Shown here in pieces: positions 9,069 to 18,725 of a DNA stretch of 64,000 bases. The notes under the pieces are model-generated. The model worked only from the letters and a program-made list of their open reading frames with translations. It ran no database searches and was not told the origin of the DNA. Source of the DNA: Bacteroidota bacterium (GTDB lineage Bacteria > Bacteroidota > Bacteroidia > Chitinophagales > LD1); assembly GCA_026391075.1 (NCBI GenBank), contig JAPLES010000006.1:20173-84172 (forward strand), given 5' to 3'. The position numbers were made by a program, and so were the translations under genes. How positions within the stretch are numbered: position 1 is the first letter of the stretch; each line of letters begins with the position of its first letter.

Positions 9069-9992
9069 ATGAAACCATATCGGACCTTACTTTATTACAA
9101 ATACACACGCATTCCCAACGCAGAAGAATTTGCACAACATCATTTGGAATTTTGCGAACGCTTAGGTGTGGTCGGCAGAATCATTGTTGCTGAAGAAGGA
9201 TTGAACGGAACTATTTCGGGAACTGTGGTGCAGTGCAAAAAATATATGGACACAGTAAAATCAAATCCGATGTTCGAAGGCATTGAGTTTAAGATTGACG
9301 AAGTAGATGCACCAACTTTCGAAAGATTATACGTGCGCTTTAAACCTGAAATAGTACATAGCAGTTTGCGCGGCATAAAAAATATTGACCCAAACCAAAC
9401 TACTGGCATTCATTTAAAACCGAAAGAAGTAGATGAAATGATTGAGCAGGACGATGTGGTGTTTGTAGATGTCCGCAGCAATTACGAAAGTGGAGTAGGG
9501 CATTTTAAAAATGCATTGAAACTCGACATTGACAACTTCCGCGATTTTCCTGAGCAACTAAAACAGCTTGAACATTTAAAAGATAAGAAGGTGGTTACGT
9601 ATTGCACCGGTGGAATCAAATGCGAAAAGGCAAGCGGCTATTTGTTGCAGAACGGTTTCAAAAATGTTTATCAGGTGGATGGCGGTGTAGTGAAATATGC
9701 CAAAGAAACAGGCGGTAAAAATTTTGAAGGCAAATTGTATGTGTTCGATAATCGTGTGGTGGTGGATGTAAATTCAATTGAGCCATCCATTGTTTCTACC
9801 TGCAAAATATGCGGAACTAAATCTGCTCACATGGTCAACTGCGCCAATGCCGAATGCAACGAACATTTTGTTCTTTGCGAAGAATGCGGCTGGAAAATGG
9901 AAGGTTCTTGCAGCCAAGCCTGCATGACTGCACCCACTAAACGTGTGTATGATGGCACCGGTTATTACCAGCGCGAATCTGTTCAGCAATAA
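9069..9992 (+). CDS. trhO: tRNA uridine(34) hydroxylase TrhO (rhodanese-domain protein)
   Basis: 307 residues from the ATG at 9069; upstream ATG 9048 would place the promoter box inside the gene. The N-terminal half (RTLLYYKYTRIPNAEEF, GRIIVAEEGLNGTISG) is the diagnostic UPF0176/TrhO domain. The rhodanese domain carries the active-site cysteine C179 in VVTYCTGGIKCEKAS. The Cys-rich C-terminus (CKICG, CANAECNEH, CEECGW) probably binds zinc. TrhO makes 5-hydroxyuridine at position 34 of tRNAs using oxygen. It stands alone between kbl (divergent) and the M42 peptidase, which has its own leader. Confidence 0.9.
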   Translation: MKPYRTLLYYKYTRIPNAEEFAQHHLEFCERLGVVGRIIVAEEGLNGTISGTVVQCKKYMDTVKSNPMFEGIEFKIDEVDAPTFERLYVRFKPEIVHSSLRGIKNIDPNQTTGIHLKPKEVDEMIEQDDVVFVDVRSNYESGVGHFKNALKLDIDNFRDFPEQLKQLEHLKDKKVVTYCTGGIKCEKASGYLLQNGFKNVYQVDGGVVKYAKETGGKNFEGKLYVFDNRVVVDVNSIEPSIVSTCKICGTKSAHMVNCANAECNEHFVLCEECGWKMEGSCSQACMTAPTKRVYDGTGYYQRESVQQ

Positions 9993-10028
9993 ACTGCAAA
10001 CAAATTCTAAGTTTGTTCCGTTGAAAGT

Positions 10029-10057
10029 CTAACTACTATTTACTAACTACTAATTAC
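10029..10057 (+). repeat. Tandem heptanucleotide array in the leader of the M42 peptidase gene
   Basis: Four 7-bp units in phase, alternating CTAACTA with CTATTTA or CTAATTA, end 6 bp before the ATG at 10064. The same two units in the same order lie directly before the hppA start (36687-36714). Confidence 0.7.
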
Positions 10058-10063
10058 TCTTAC

Positions 10064-11116
10064 ATGATAAACGTTTCCCTTCTAAAAGAAATTTGCGAAT
10101 TACCCGGTGTTCCAGGGCACGAACAAAAAGTGCGCGAACTCATTCAGCGCGAATTGAAAAATATTGCCGATGATATTTCTATTGACAACATGGGCAATCT
10201 TATTGCCGTTAAAAAGGGAAAGAGCAGTGCAAAAAAAGTAATGGCTGCTGCGCACATGGATGAAATTGGTTTCATCGTTCATCATATTGATGAGAATGGT
10301 TTTCTGCGGTTTCATCCGCTCGGTGGCTTCGACCCTAAAACGCTAACCGCACAGCGTGTAATTGTTCACGGCAAAAAAGATGTGATAGGTGTTATGGGCA
10401 CGAAACCTATTCACTTAATGACAGCAGAAGAAAGAATCAAACCACTTCACCTCACCGATTTTTTCATTGACCTCGGCATGCCACGCAAAGAAGTAGTGAA
10501 GATTGTAGAAGTAGGTAGTACTGTTACACGCGAGCGCGAACTGATTGAAATGGGAGAATGTGTAAACTGCAAAAGCATTGATAACCGTGTAGCTGTTTTT
10601 ATTTTGATTGAAACACTTCGTGAGTTGAAAGGCAAAAATATTCCTTACGATTTCTACGGCATTTTTACCGTGCAGGAAGAAGTAGGTATTCGCGGAGCAC
10701 AGGTGGCTGCGCACCACATTGGTGCGGAGTTTAGTTTCTGTATTGATACTACAATTGCTTTTGATACACCGGGAGCAAAACCTGAAGAGTGTGTTACGAA
10801 ACTTGGTGATGGAGTGGCCATAAAAATTATGGACTCATCGGCCATATGCGATTACCGCATGGTGAAATACATGAAAGAACTTGCCGATAAAAACAAAATT
10901 AAATGGCAGCCCGAATTGCTTCCAGCAGGTGGAACCGACACAGCTGGTATGCAGCGCATGGCACCTAACGGAACTATTGCGGGAGCAGTTTCTATTCCAA
11001 CTCGTCACATCCATTCAGTAATTGAAATGGCACACAAGGACGATATAAGAGGCAATATTGATTTGCTGAAACTTTGCCTCACTCATTTGGATAAATACGA
11101 TTGGAGTTTCAAATAA
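10064..11116 (+). CDS. M42 family metallopeptidase (glutamyl/deblocking aminopeptidase type)
   Basis: 350 residues, usual length for M42. The fold markers are [15 protein letters not shown] at the N-terminus, the metal-site motif [10 protein letters not shown] (H64, D66), [10 protein letters not shown] with the bridging Asp, and the catalytic glutamates E205-E206 in [13 protein letters not shown], followed by the distal ligands in ...CIDTTIAFD and the C-terminal PTRHIHS. These cytosolic dinuclear zinc or cobalt aminopeptidases form tetrahedral dodecamers and trim short peptides. The next gene begins 5 bp after the stop, so the two are probably co-transcribed. Exact specificity cannot be read from sequence. 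Confidence 0.88.
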   Translation: MINVSLLKEICELPGVPGHEQKVRELIQRELKNIADDISIDNMGNLIAVKKGKSSAKKVMAAAHMDEIGFIVHHIDENGFLRFHPLGGFDPKTLTAQRVIVHGKKDVIGVMGTKPIHLMTAEERIKPLHLTDFFIDLGMPRKEVVKIVEVGSTVTRERELIEMGECVNCKSIDNRVAVFILIETLRELKGKNIPYDFYGIFTVQEEVGIRGAQVAAHHIGAEFSFCIDTTIAFDTPGAKPEECVTKLGDGVAIKIMDSSAICDYRMVKYMKELADKNKIKWQPELLPAGGTDTAGMQRMAPNGTIAGAVSIPTRHIHSVIEMAHKDDIRGNIDLLKLCLTHLDKYDWSFK

Positions 11117-11121
11117 ATCTC

Positions 11122-11352
11122 ATGTGGACAGAAGAAAATAATTCCCTTAAACGCACCTTCACCTTCAAAGATTTTTCCGAAGCCTTCGGGTTTATGACAC
11201 GTGTAGCTTTGCTTGCCGAAAAACACGACCATCATCCTTATTGGGTAAATGTTTGGAATCGAGTGGAAATTACACTCAACACGCATAGCGAAGGAGATAT
11301 AGTAACTGACAAAGACAGAAAGCTGGCAGCCGCTATTGACAAACTTGTCTGA
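11122..11352 (+). CDS. Pterin-4a-carbinolamine dehydratase
   Basis: 76 residues from the ATG at 11122, 5 bp after the M42 stop. The family motif is clear: [23 protein letters not shown] then [16 protein letters not shown]. The enzyme dehydrates 4a-hydroxytetrahydropterin in pterin recycling after aromatic amino acid hydroxylation. No hydroxylase gene is nearby. The protein is slightly short at the N-terminus (usual length about 90-110) but contains the full catalytic histidine region. Confidence 0.85.
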   Translation: MWTEENNSLKRTFTFKDFSEAFGFMTRVALLAEKHDHHPYWVNVWNRVEITLNTHSEGDIVTDKDRKLAAAIDKLV

Positions 11353-11440
11353 AAACAAAAGCACTTTCACATAGCATGTGAATCGTTTACCTTTTACAAC
11401 CATCTCCAAGAATTATTTTTGAAACAAGCGAATAGCTGTT

Positions 11441-13225
11441 ATGAAAATTATTGCAACTACCTTTTTGCTTTTCTTAATTGTATTGCTGAACACTTCGTTC
11501 AACGCAATGCGAAAAGTTGCTTTTCCTGTCCTCAATCGTCAATCGTCAATCGTCAATTCTTCCCTACCCATTGATTCTTTTCCGCAAAACTATTTCGCTA
11601 CTCCCCTCGATATTTCTCCGCTTATTATCGTTGGCAATTTTGGAGAGCCGCGCAGATTACATTTTCATACGGGCTTAGATTTTAGAACGAATCAGGAAGA
11701 AGGTCATGCTGTATTTGCTGCAGCCGATGGATACATTTCGCGCATCAATGTATCGGGTGCGGGTTATGGCAATGCGCTTTATATAACGCACACAAACGGT
11801 TATGTAACGACTTACGGACACCTGCAAAAATTCAACACGCAATTGATGGCGCGCTTGCGCAAAGAGCAATACGCCAAAGAAAATTTTGCTGTTGATTTTA
11901 ATTTATTGCCCAATGAAATTGCTGTGAACAAAGGCGACACCATTGCATTAAGTGGCAACACAGGTGGAAGTGGTGGTCCGCATTTGCACTTTGAAATTCG
12001 CGATTCGGTAGAAAGAATTTACAACCCTTTGTTGTTTGGTTTTAAATTGAAAGACGATATGAAACCGCTTGTAAGTTTTTTGAAATTTTATGCTCTTGAT
12101 GATTTAAAAAACAAAAGCGATGGTTACCGCACAAAGGTTTTTGGCAAGCTTGGTTTGTATGAAGTAACCGGTGGAATTGTAAAGTTGAATTCAACGCAAG
12201 TCGGAATTTCTGTAAACACGTTTGATGTCATCAATCTGTCTGATGCGCACGTAGGCATTTACAACATCACGGTTTTTGATGGTAGTAAAATGATTTACGA
12301 ATACAAGATGGACAGGATTGCTTTTAGCGATAAACGTGATGTGCTGAGCCATACCGACTACCCCATTTTTGTGAACGAAGCACATCGCACTTTTCATAAA
12401 TGTTTTGTGGAGCCGGGAAATCATTGCCCGGTTTATTGCAGTTTAGAAAACAGTGGAGTAATTAATTTGAGTAATGGCAAAGCGCATGAAGTACATTTAG
12501 AAATAAGTGATTACGCGGGTAATGTTGCGCTTGTAAAATTCAAATTACAATACGATAAAGCAAGCACACTGTTTAAGGAAAAGGAATTGAAATTCACCAC
12601 ACGCTTTGACTACGACCACGAAAACGAATTTTCCAATTCAGACATTAAAATGAAATTGCCCGTGGGTTGTCTGTTCGATAATGTGTTTTTTAATTTTTCT
12701 TCTGCACTTTCAACTGAGCCGAATATTTTTTCAAAAATTTATCAACTCGACAATAGCAACATACAAGTATTTGATTGGTTTGATTTAAGTATAAAAACCA
12801 AAAACTTAAATCCTGCGTTGGCAGATAAAGCCATAGTGATTTATAAAGATGGAACAGGAGCAACCACTTCGCGCGGAGGAAAATTTGAAAATGGTTTTAT
12901 CAATACTAAAGCTCGCGAGTTTGGAACCTACTATGTAAAGTTAGATACCACGTTGCCGCAAATAAAAATTTTGAATGTGGTGCCGGATAGAAATATGAGG
13001 CTCTACAAAAAAATCCTTATCAAGATTACCGACAACCTAAGCGGCATTACAGACTTTGATACTTATGTTGACGGCAAATGGGTGGTGACAGATTACGATG
13101 CGAAATTTTCTATGCTCACACATACGCTTGACCAAAATCTTTCAGTAGGTAAGCACACGTTTAAAGTGGTAGTTACCGATGAAAGAAATAATCGGGCGGA
13201 GGTGGAGATGAAGTTTACGATGTAA
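11441..13225 (+). CDS. Exported M23 family metallopeptidase (LytM-like)
   Basis: 594 residues. An N-terminal hydrophobic leader (MKIIATTFLLFLIVLLNTSFNA) directs export. The M23 zinc site is complete: H76-x3-D80 (HTGLD), H127 in YGHLQKF, and H181-L-H183 in GGPHLHFEIRD. It probably cuts peptidoglycan cross-links during growth or division. The C-terminal 380 residues form several beta-rich segments, including Ig-like parts (VPDRNMRLYKKILIKITDNLSGI), without a named domain. Just after the leader, residues about 31-39 (RQSSIVNSS) are encoded by a tandem heptanucleotide array at 11532-11559, an apparent insertion tolerated in the linker. Confidence 0.85.
   Translation: MKIIATTFLLFLIVLLNTSFNAMRKVAFPVLNRQSSIVNSSLPIDSFPQNYFATPLDISPLIIVGNFGEPRRLHFHTGLDFRTNQEEGHAVFAAADGYISRINVSGAGYGNALYITHTNGYVTTYGHLQKFNTQLMARLRKEQYAKENFAVDFNLLPNEIAVNKGDTIALSGNTGGSGGPHLHFEIRDSVERIYNPLLFGFKLKDDMKPLVSFLKFYALDDLKNKSDGYRTKVFGKLGLYEVTGGIVKLNSTQVGISVNTFDVINLSDAHVGIYNITVFDGSKMIYEYKMDRIAFSDKRDVLSHTDYPIFVNEAHRTFHKCFVEPGNHCPVYCSLENSGVINLSNGKAHEVHLEISDYAGNVALVKFKLQYDKASTLFKEKELKFTTRFDYDHENEFSNSDIKMKLPVGCLFDNVFFNFSSALSTEPNIFSKIYQLDNSNIQVFDWFDLSIKTKNLNPALADKAIVIYKDGTGATTSRGGKFENGFINTKAREFGTYYVKLDTTLPQIKILNVVPDRNMRLYKKILIKITDNLSGITDFDTYVDGKWVVTDYDAKFSMLTHTLDQNLSVGKHTFKVVVTDERNNRAEVEMKFTM
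11532..11559 (+). repeat. Tandem heptanucleotide TCAATCG array inside the M23 peptidase gene
   Basis: Three exact TCAATCG units and one TCAATTC unit in phase, encoding part of the linker between the signal sequence and the catalytic domain. Confidence 0.75.
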
Positions 13226-13238
13226 GAACTACGCACTT

Positions 13239-14702
13239 TCATTTTACACGATCATTTTTTAGACTGTAAACTTTAATCGTTCCTCTTTCAAGAACCAGTT
13301 TGTCTAAACATTGTATGATGTTTACATCACCGTCTGTTACACGCGAATCAGTATATAAATACTTCGCTCCTTTTTTAATCATCAGCCGAAGCTGTTCGGC
13401 TGTCAATTCATCGTTGTGAAAGCCCCATCCTTTTTTGTCTATGTAATAGAAGAAAATAAAATGCGAAACATCATTGCCAACTACGACCAACGCATTTTTC
13501 GGAACAGCATTTTGAAGTTCGCTCTTATAAACCAGCAAGTCTTTATTGAAGCCGGGGCTATCTGCATTCCAGCGCGATTGCATTCGTAAATAACAAGTGA
13601 ATGGCAGCAGCAGAAGAAGACCTAAAGTTAAATATCGAATAGCTTTGATGCTCGAATTATACAAATGGTACGCACCGTACGCTACCAGCATAAATAGTAA
13701 AGGATAGAGTGGAAAAAGATAATAATCGTGGGCTGTACCAATGGCGTTAATCTCAAATAAAAAATAGATAAGGACCACAACACTCCATGAAAGAATCAAT
13801 TTAAATCGGAAATCTTTGAAAGCGTTTTTTGTAATCAGAAAATAGAAACCCGCTAGAAAAAAAAACACCGAACCATAGTTGAGCAATAGTTCGGGTAAAG
13901 TGGAAATTAAATTATGAAGTAGAAATTCAACGATTCTGTTGGATGTTTCCTGATTGTTGAGCATGCCTTTTACTATCATATTTCCATTCCATTGCGGCAT
14001 TACGGTTACATACCAAAGCAAGGGCAATATCAATGGAATGAATAGCACAACTGCTGTGATTATTTTTTTGCCGTCTCGTTTTTTTTGAAAAACCTGTAAC
14101 ACAAAAAACAAAACCGGAACGATGTAATAAACAACGAACGGAAGTTTACAAAGTGCTCCAATGCTTAGTAATACTCCTGACAAAAGAAGGTGTTGCCATC
14201 GTTCATTATTGTACCAAATAAAGAAAAAAGCAATTCCCCAAACAGCACAACACAAAGCCAAATTATCGGGTAGAGGATTAATGGTGTAGTAATAAAAGCA
14301 GGGCGAAAAATTAAAAGCCCATGCACCCATTAGTGAAAGCGTGGTGTTTCGAAAAAGACTTTGCAGCAATTGATAAATGCCGAGTATGGTAAACAGCCCT
14401 ATGATAAACATGCAAACTCTAGTGATGATGAGGTGGTTTCCGAATACCGTATAAACACAAGCCACGAGCCATTGCATCAATGGGAATTCCATTCGGAACA
14501 TGCCATCGCTATCGCCACGGTCGTTGCGGTGAGGGTGAAGAATATTCATGTCCTCTTCGTAAAAATTGATGATAGTGCTTTGTGTTTGCGTTTGTCGCCA
14601 CACATGAATGCTCATCAAATCTTTTGAAAAATCTTTGAAGTGCATCAAGAAACTAATTGCCAAGATGGATAGCAGAATGATGTTTCTTGACGAATTGCTC
14701 AT
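13239..14702 (-). CDS. GT-C fold glycosyltransferase (ArnT/PMT-like membrane protein)
   Basis: 487 residues, about 10-12 predicted membrane segments. The first external loop carries SIHVWRQTQTQSTI and later DSDGMFRMEFPLMQW, fitting the acidic, substrate-binding EL1 loop of GT-C enzymes related to glycosyltransferase family 39. Such enzymes transfer sugars from a polyprenyl-phosphate donor to lipids or proteins on the outer face of the inner membrane. The ATG at 14702 is preferred to TTG 14717. The gene is convergent with the M23 peptidase (13 bp apart) and divergent from the thioredoxin-like gene. Donor and acceptor are unknown. Confidence 0.7.
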   Translation of the reverse strand: MSNSSRNIILLSILAISFLMHFKDFSKDLMSIHVWRQTQTQSTIINFYEEDMNILHPHRNDRGDSDGMFRMEFPLMQWLVACVYTVFGNHLIITRVCMFIIGLFTILGIYQLLQSLFRNTTLSLMGAWAFNFSPCFYYYTINPLPDNLALCCAVWGIAFFFIWYNNERWQHLLLSGVLLSIGALCKLPFVVYYIVPVLFFVLQVFQKKRDGKKIITAVVLFIPLILPLLWYVTVMPQWNGNMIVKGMLNNQETSNRIVEFLLHNLISTLPELLLNYGSVFFFLAGFYFLITKNAFKDFRFKLILSWSVVVLIYFLFEINAIGTAHDYYLFPLYPLLFMLVAYGAYHLYNSSIKAIRYLTLGLLLLLPFTCYLRMQSRWNADSPGFNKDLLVYKSELQNAVPKNALVVVGNDVSHFIFFYYIDKKGWGFHNDELTAEQLRLMIKKGAKYLYTDSRVTDGDVNIIQCLDKLVLERGTIKVYSLKNDRVK

Positions 14703-14861
14703 GAATTTTTGTTGCAATCAAATCTAAAAACCTTCGGCTCAACTTTTTAAAAGGCACGCTTAATCGGATTGTCTTTTATTTCTCTGCTTATTGAATATCT
14801 TCAAACTATAATTAAATATGTCTTTGAAAACAAATTAGGAGCCTTGCGGTGTTGCAAAACG

Positions 14862-15377
14862 ATGAAAAAAACGATTCTCTTATTCTTTCTTTTGTTTGGA
14901 TTGTTTTCTGTTCGCGCATCCGATTCTATTTCGGTTTATATTTTTCTTTCAGAAACTTGCCCCATTTGCAAAAGCCAAACGCTAACACTTCGTCAACTTT
15001 ATTCGGAGTATTCAGCAAAGGGAGTTTCATTCATTGGTCTTTTTCCCAATCAAGAATATTCTACCAACGAAAGCATTCAACAGTTTGGTAAAAAATATAA
15101 ATTAGATTTTGAGTTGAAGCGCGATGAAGGACAAAAGATGGTGAAAAATTTTTCTGCCACCACCAATCCGCAAATTTTTGTTGTTAGAAAGTCAACGCAA
15201 CAAATTCTTTACAAAGGAAAAATGGACAACGGGTTTGAGAACATAGGCAAGAAACGACAAGTAATTACAGAACATTATCTTCGTGATGCCTTAGAAAGTA
15301 TTTTACAGAAAAAAGAAATTGTAGTAAAAGAAACGCAGCCCGTTGGTTGCTTCATTATAAAAACTAAAACACCTTAA
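14862..15377 (+). CDS. Exported thioredoxin-like protein (CPIC motif)
   Basis: 171 residues from the ATG at 14862, with signal peptide MKKTILLFFLLFGLFSVRAS. The mature protein begins with a thioredoxin fold and a C33-P-I-C36 redox motif in FLSETCPICKSQ instead of the usual CGPC, and has the cis-Pro region ATTNPQIFVV. It ends in a basic tail. It starts the redox cluster: its stop is 3 bp before the first cytochrome/monooxygenase gene, so they are surely co-transcribed. It could keep haem-attachment cysteines reduced (a CcmG/ResA role) or act on the copper proteins. Both roles are inferred from context. Confidence 0.75.
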   Translation: MKKTILLFFLLFGLFSVRASDSISVYIFLSETCPICKSQTLTLRQLYSEYSAKGVSFIGLFPNQEYSTNESIQQFGKKYKLDFELKRDEGQKMVKNFSATTNPQIFVVRKSTQQILYKGKMDNGFENIGKKRQVITEHYLRDALESILQKKEIVVKETQPVGCFIIKTKTP

Positions 15378-15379
15378 AC

Positions 15380-16963
15380 ATGAAACGGATTTTTGCAAGT
15401 TTCTTTTTTTTAATCATGCTCTTGTTTTTATCGAAAGCGCAAACCGTAACTTATGCTGAGCACATTGCCCCCATTATTTACAGCCATTGCACACAATGCC
15501 ACCGCGCAGGTGAAATCGGTCCTTTTCCGCTTACTAATTACAGCGAAGTAAAAGCGCAGGATGGTTTAGTGCAATATGCCACAAGCATTCAATACATGCC
15601 GCCATGGAAAGCAGATATTACGTATGCCGAATATCAAAAAGTAAATGTGCTCACCGCTTCCGAAATTCAATTGATAAACGATTGGGTAACGCAAGGTTCA
15701 CCTCGGGGTGATTCAACAATGGAACCGCAAACACCGGTTTTTCCAACAGGTTCTGCTGTAGGGGTTCCTGATTTGACAATTGCCTTTTCTCAGGCACATC
15801 CCATTCTCGGAAACAATACCGATGAGTATCGCTATTTCGTTATACCAACAGGATTAGCACAGGATAGAGATTTGATTTCACTCGAAATGCGACCCGGAAA
15901 TCCTTCTATGGTGCATCATGCTTTGTATTGGGTAGATACCACCGGAGATGCTGCCGCAGCCGATGCTGCCACACCTGAGTATGGTTATGCCGGAGGAACG
16001 CAACAGGTTTTATTAAGCGGAAATTTGGATAAGCAATTACCCACTTATGTTCCCGGGCAAAAACCAACCGTGTTGAGCAACGGTATTGCTTATAAGGTGC
16101 GAGCAGGTTCAGATTTGCAGGTGCAAATTCACTATGCGCCATCGCCTGTTGCTACTTCCGATTCTTCTTCCTTCAATTTGTTTTTTGCTCCAGCGCCAGC
16201 CACCCGCTATGTAAAAAGCCATGTGATGGTTCCCTTTTTCGGCACTTTAGTTAGTCCTAATACGATCTTCGTTATTCCGGCAAATCAAACGCGCGAGTTT
16301 CATGGAGTTTATACCATGCCCGAAAATGCGAGCTTGATTTCGTCAATGCCGCACATGCACAGATTGGGAACTCATTGGAAAGTATATGCTATAAAACCAA
16401 ATGGCGATACCGTGAACCTGGTTAAAATTGATTCGTGGGATTTTAATTGGCAGAGCAATTACGATTTTAAACACATGATTCATTTGCCGCAAGGAACAAA
16501 AATTCATGCCTTTGCCGGATATGATAACACCACGGGTAACTTCAACAATCCGAACAATCCGCCACAACAAATTACCTGGGGCGAAAACACCAGCGATGAA
16601 ATGTATTGGTTGCCTTTGCAATGGGTAAGTTACCAGGCAGGCGATGAGAATATTGATTTAGAGCCTACAGGAATTCAAGAAGCAAACTTTTATCCCATCA
16701 AAAACAAATTGTATCCCGTTTATCCAAACCCTACAAGCTCTAGTGTAAAAGCAGGATTTAGCTTAAACGATAACAGCAGAATTAATTTGAAACTCTATAA
16801 CTTGAATGGCGAAGTTGTTTCAACACTTACCGATAATCAATTGTATATGTCGGGGGTGCACACGGTAGACATTGACCTTTCGCGCTTAGCTAGTGGTGTT
16901 TATGCTTTGCTGTTAGAAAGTGGAAGCGATAGACAAATGCAACGAATTGTAGTAACCAAATAG
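15380..16963 (+). CDS. T9SS-secreted cytochrome c / copper type II monooxygenase-like fusion protein
   Basis: 527 residues with a signal peptide (ending FLSKAQ). N-terminal cytochrome c domain: haem-attachment C37-T-Q-C40-H41 and likely axial M73 in MPPWKA. The middle is like copper type II, ascorbate-dependent monooxygenases: H179-H180 (MVHHALYWVD), H251 (QIHYAPS) and H325-M-H327 (PHMHRLG), in the order of the CuH and CuM ligands of peptidylglycine hydroxylating enzymes. The C-terminus is a T9SS type A sorting domain (YPVYPNPTSSSVKAGFSL ... LASGVYALLL), so it should be exported and anchored at the cell surface. The neighbour at 17038 is a paralogue with the same layout. The substrate is unknown; the family may be an oxidase or monooxygenase with built-in electron entry. 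Confidence 0.75.
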   Translation: MKRIFASFFFLIMLLFLSKAQTVTYAEHIAPIIYSHCTQCHRAGEIGPFPLTNYSEVKAQDGLVQYATSIQYMPPWKADITYAEYQKVNVLTASEIQLINDWVTQGSPRGDSTMEPQTPVFPTGSAVGVPDLTIAFSQAHPILGNNTDEYRYFVIPTGLAQDRDLISLEMRPGNPSMVHHALYWVDTTGDAAAADAATPEYGYAGGTQQVLLSGNLDKQLPTYVPGQKPTVLSNGIAYKVRAGSDLQVQIHYAPSPVATSDSSSFNLFFAPAPATRYVKSHVMVPFFGTLVSPNTIFVIPANQTREFHGVYTMPENASLISSMPHMHRLGTHWKVYAIKPNGDTVNLVKIDSWDFNWQSNYDFKHMIHLPQGTKIHAFAGYDNTTGNFNNPNNPPQQITWGENTSDEMYWLPLQWVSYQAGDENIDLEPTGIQEANFYPIKNKLYPVYPNPTSSSVKAGFSLNDNSRINLKLYNLNGEVVSTLTDNQLYMSGVHTVDIDLSRLASGVYALLLESGSDRQMQRIVVTK

Positions 16964-17037
16964 AAGTTTCGCGTTGTTGAAGATGCCGGTTTCAGAATCA
17001 TGCAGTAATTAATTTTTACAAAAATAAAATCGTTCTA

Positions 17038-18639
17038 ATGAAAAACATTCTAATCTTCTTTTTGGTTTTTGGGACCATAGCAACAAAAGCGCAAACGCCT
17101 GTTTGGAGTACAGCTATTGCTCCTATACTTTACAACAACTGCACAAGCTGCCATCATGAAGGTGGTCTTGCTCCATTTTCGCTTTTGACTTATCAAAATG
17201 CTGTTGATAATGGATACGATATTTCGGCTGATGTAACCAGCAAAAAAATGCCCCCTTGGCCACCCGATGCTACGTATCGTAGATTTGCTCATGAGCGAAT
17301 TCTTTCTGCGGCTGACATCCAAAAAATAAATCAATGGGTTATAGGTGGCACGCCATCTGGCGATACTACTTTAGCCCCTGCAAAACCAATTTATACAAAC
17401 ACTTCTGCCTTAGGCACGCCCGATTTATCGTTGCGTATTCCAAGTTTCACAGTGCCAGCATCGCAGGTAAATGATTTGTACACCTGTTTTGTAGTTCACA
17501 ACAGTCTTGCACAAACTGAATTTATAACAGGCATTGAAGTGTTGCCCGGCAATTCATCAATTGTTCATCACGTTTTAGTTTATCAAGATACCACCGGCCA
17601 AGCCGCTACTTTAGATAATGCAACACCAGAACCGGGCTATACTAGTTTTGGTGGAATTGGAATTACAGGTCAACCAATTTTAGTGGCGGGTTGGGTTCCA
17701 GGTTCACAGCCTGCGTATCTTCCACCTAACATGGGTATCAAACTTTATGCAAACTCCGATTTAGTTTTACAAATTCATTACCCTGCAGGAAGTGCTAATA
17801 AATTAGATAGCACAAGAATTAATTTCAAACTTTCAACCGGAAGTTTAAGAACCGTTTCCTTAGCACCAATTCTTAACCATCAAACAAGTTTGTTGAATGG
17901 TCCATTGCATATTGCAGCTAATACCACAGCTACTTTTCAGGAATATTTTCAGATGCCAAACTTGGCCGATATCACCGTACTAAGTGTGGCACCGCACGCT
18001 CACCTTATTAATAAAACTTGGTTGAGTTATGTAGTTACTCCGCTCAACGATACCATTCCGCTGATAAAAATAAATGATTGGGATTTTCACTGGCAAGGTT
18101 CATACGGCTTCAGAAACTTAATGCGCATTCCAAAGCAGAGTAAGCTCTATGGTTTTGCCACTTATGATAACACATCAACTAACCCACACAATCCGAACTC
18201 GCCACCGCAAGCGGTAAACCTAGGCGAATCAACAACCGATGAAATGATGCTGATTTATTTTGCTTACACGATTTATCAAGTAGGTGATGAAAACATTGTA
18301 ACCGACACCACTACACTAGTCGACATTACAGATTCTTCAACAGCTACGGCAATTACAGAACCTGTAAATGGTATTGTGTCAACACCACAATTCTACGAGC
18401 TAGTTCCCAATCCTTCGGGAAACGAAACACAACTCAGTTATTTTTTACCACAACAAACCGAAGCCTCTTTACAGGTTTTTGATTTAAGCGGTAAATTGAT
18501 TGATGAAGTAAAGCTTCCTTCTTCTTTAGGTATTAATGGGTACAAATATGCTGTTGCAAAATTGCAAGCAGGGCAATACATTTGTCAGCTGAATGCAGCT
18601 GGAATGAAGAAGAGCAAAACCTTAATTGTAGTTCATTGA
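17038..18639 (+). CDS. Paralogous T9SS-secreted cytochrome c / copper monooxygenase-like protein
   Basis: 533 residues, same architecture as the preceding gene. Signal peptide ending TIATKAQ; haem site C35-T-S-C38-H39 and Met ligand M71 in KKMPPWPP; copper-ligand candidates H177-H178 (IVHHVLVYQD), H247 (QIHYPAG) and H320-A-H322 (APHAHLI). HxH has Ala where the paralogue has Met. A T9SS type A domain closes the protein (FYELVPNPSGNETQLSYFL ... LQAGQYICQL). The 74 bp between the paralogues contain no clear promoter or terminator, so one operon is likely. The pair arose by tandem duplication with strong divergence, suggesting different substrates or partners. Confidence 0.75.
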   Translation: MKNILIFFLVFGTIATKAQTPVWSTAIAPILYNNCTSCHHEGGLAPFSLLTYQNAVDNGYDISADVTSKKMPPWPPDATYRRFAHERILSAADIQKINQWVIGGTPSGDTTLAPAKPIYTNTSALGTPDLSLRIPSFTVPASQVNDLYTCFVVHNSLAQTEFITGIEVLPGNSSIVHHVLVYQDTTGQAATLDNATPEPGYTSFGGIGITGQPILVAGWVPGSQPAYLPPNMGIKLYANSDLVLQIHYPAGSANKLDSTRINFKLSTGSLRTVSLAPILNHQTSLLNGPLHIAANTTATFQEYFQMPNLADITVLSVAPHAHLINKTWLSYVVTPLNDTIPLIKINDWDFHWQGSYGFRNLMRIPKQSKLYGFATYDNTSTNPHNPNSPPQAVNLGESTTDEMMLIYFAYTIYQVGDENIVTDTTTLVDITDSSTATAITEPVNGIVSTPQFYELVPNPSGNETQLSYFLPQQTEASLQVFDLSGKLIDEVKLPSSLGINGYKYAVAKLQAGQYICQLNAAGMKKSKTLIVVH

Positions 18640-18657
18640 AAACAAGTTTTTAAGATT

Positions 18658-18702
18658 AATAATCGGTTGATGCTGCAGAAGGAATGCCATCAACCGATTA
18701 TT
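18658..18702 (+). terminator. Stem-loop after the second monooxygenase-like gene
   Basis: Arms 18658-18672 and 18688-18702 (AATAATCGGTTGATG and its inverse complement) are a perfect 15-bp stem with a 15-bp loop, followed by GTTTT. It lies 24 bp before the peroxiredoxin ATG, so some read-through is likely. Confidence 0.6.
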
Positions 18703-18725
18703 GTTTTCGCCATTCGAAAATAATT

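Noticed and set aside
14769-14861. Upstream extension of the thioredoxin-like protein to 14769
   Set aside because: The extra 31 residues precede a perfect signal peptide at 14862 and would hide it; the later ATG is better.
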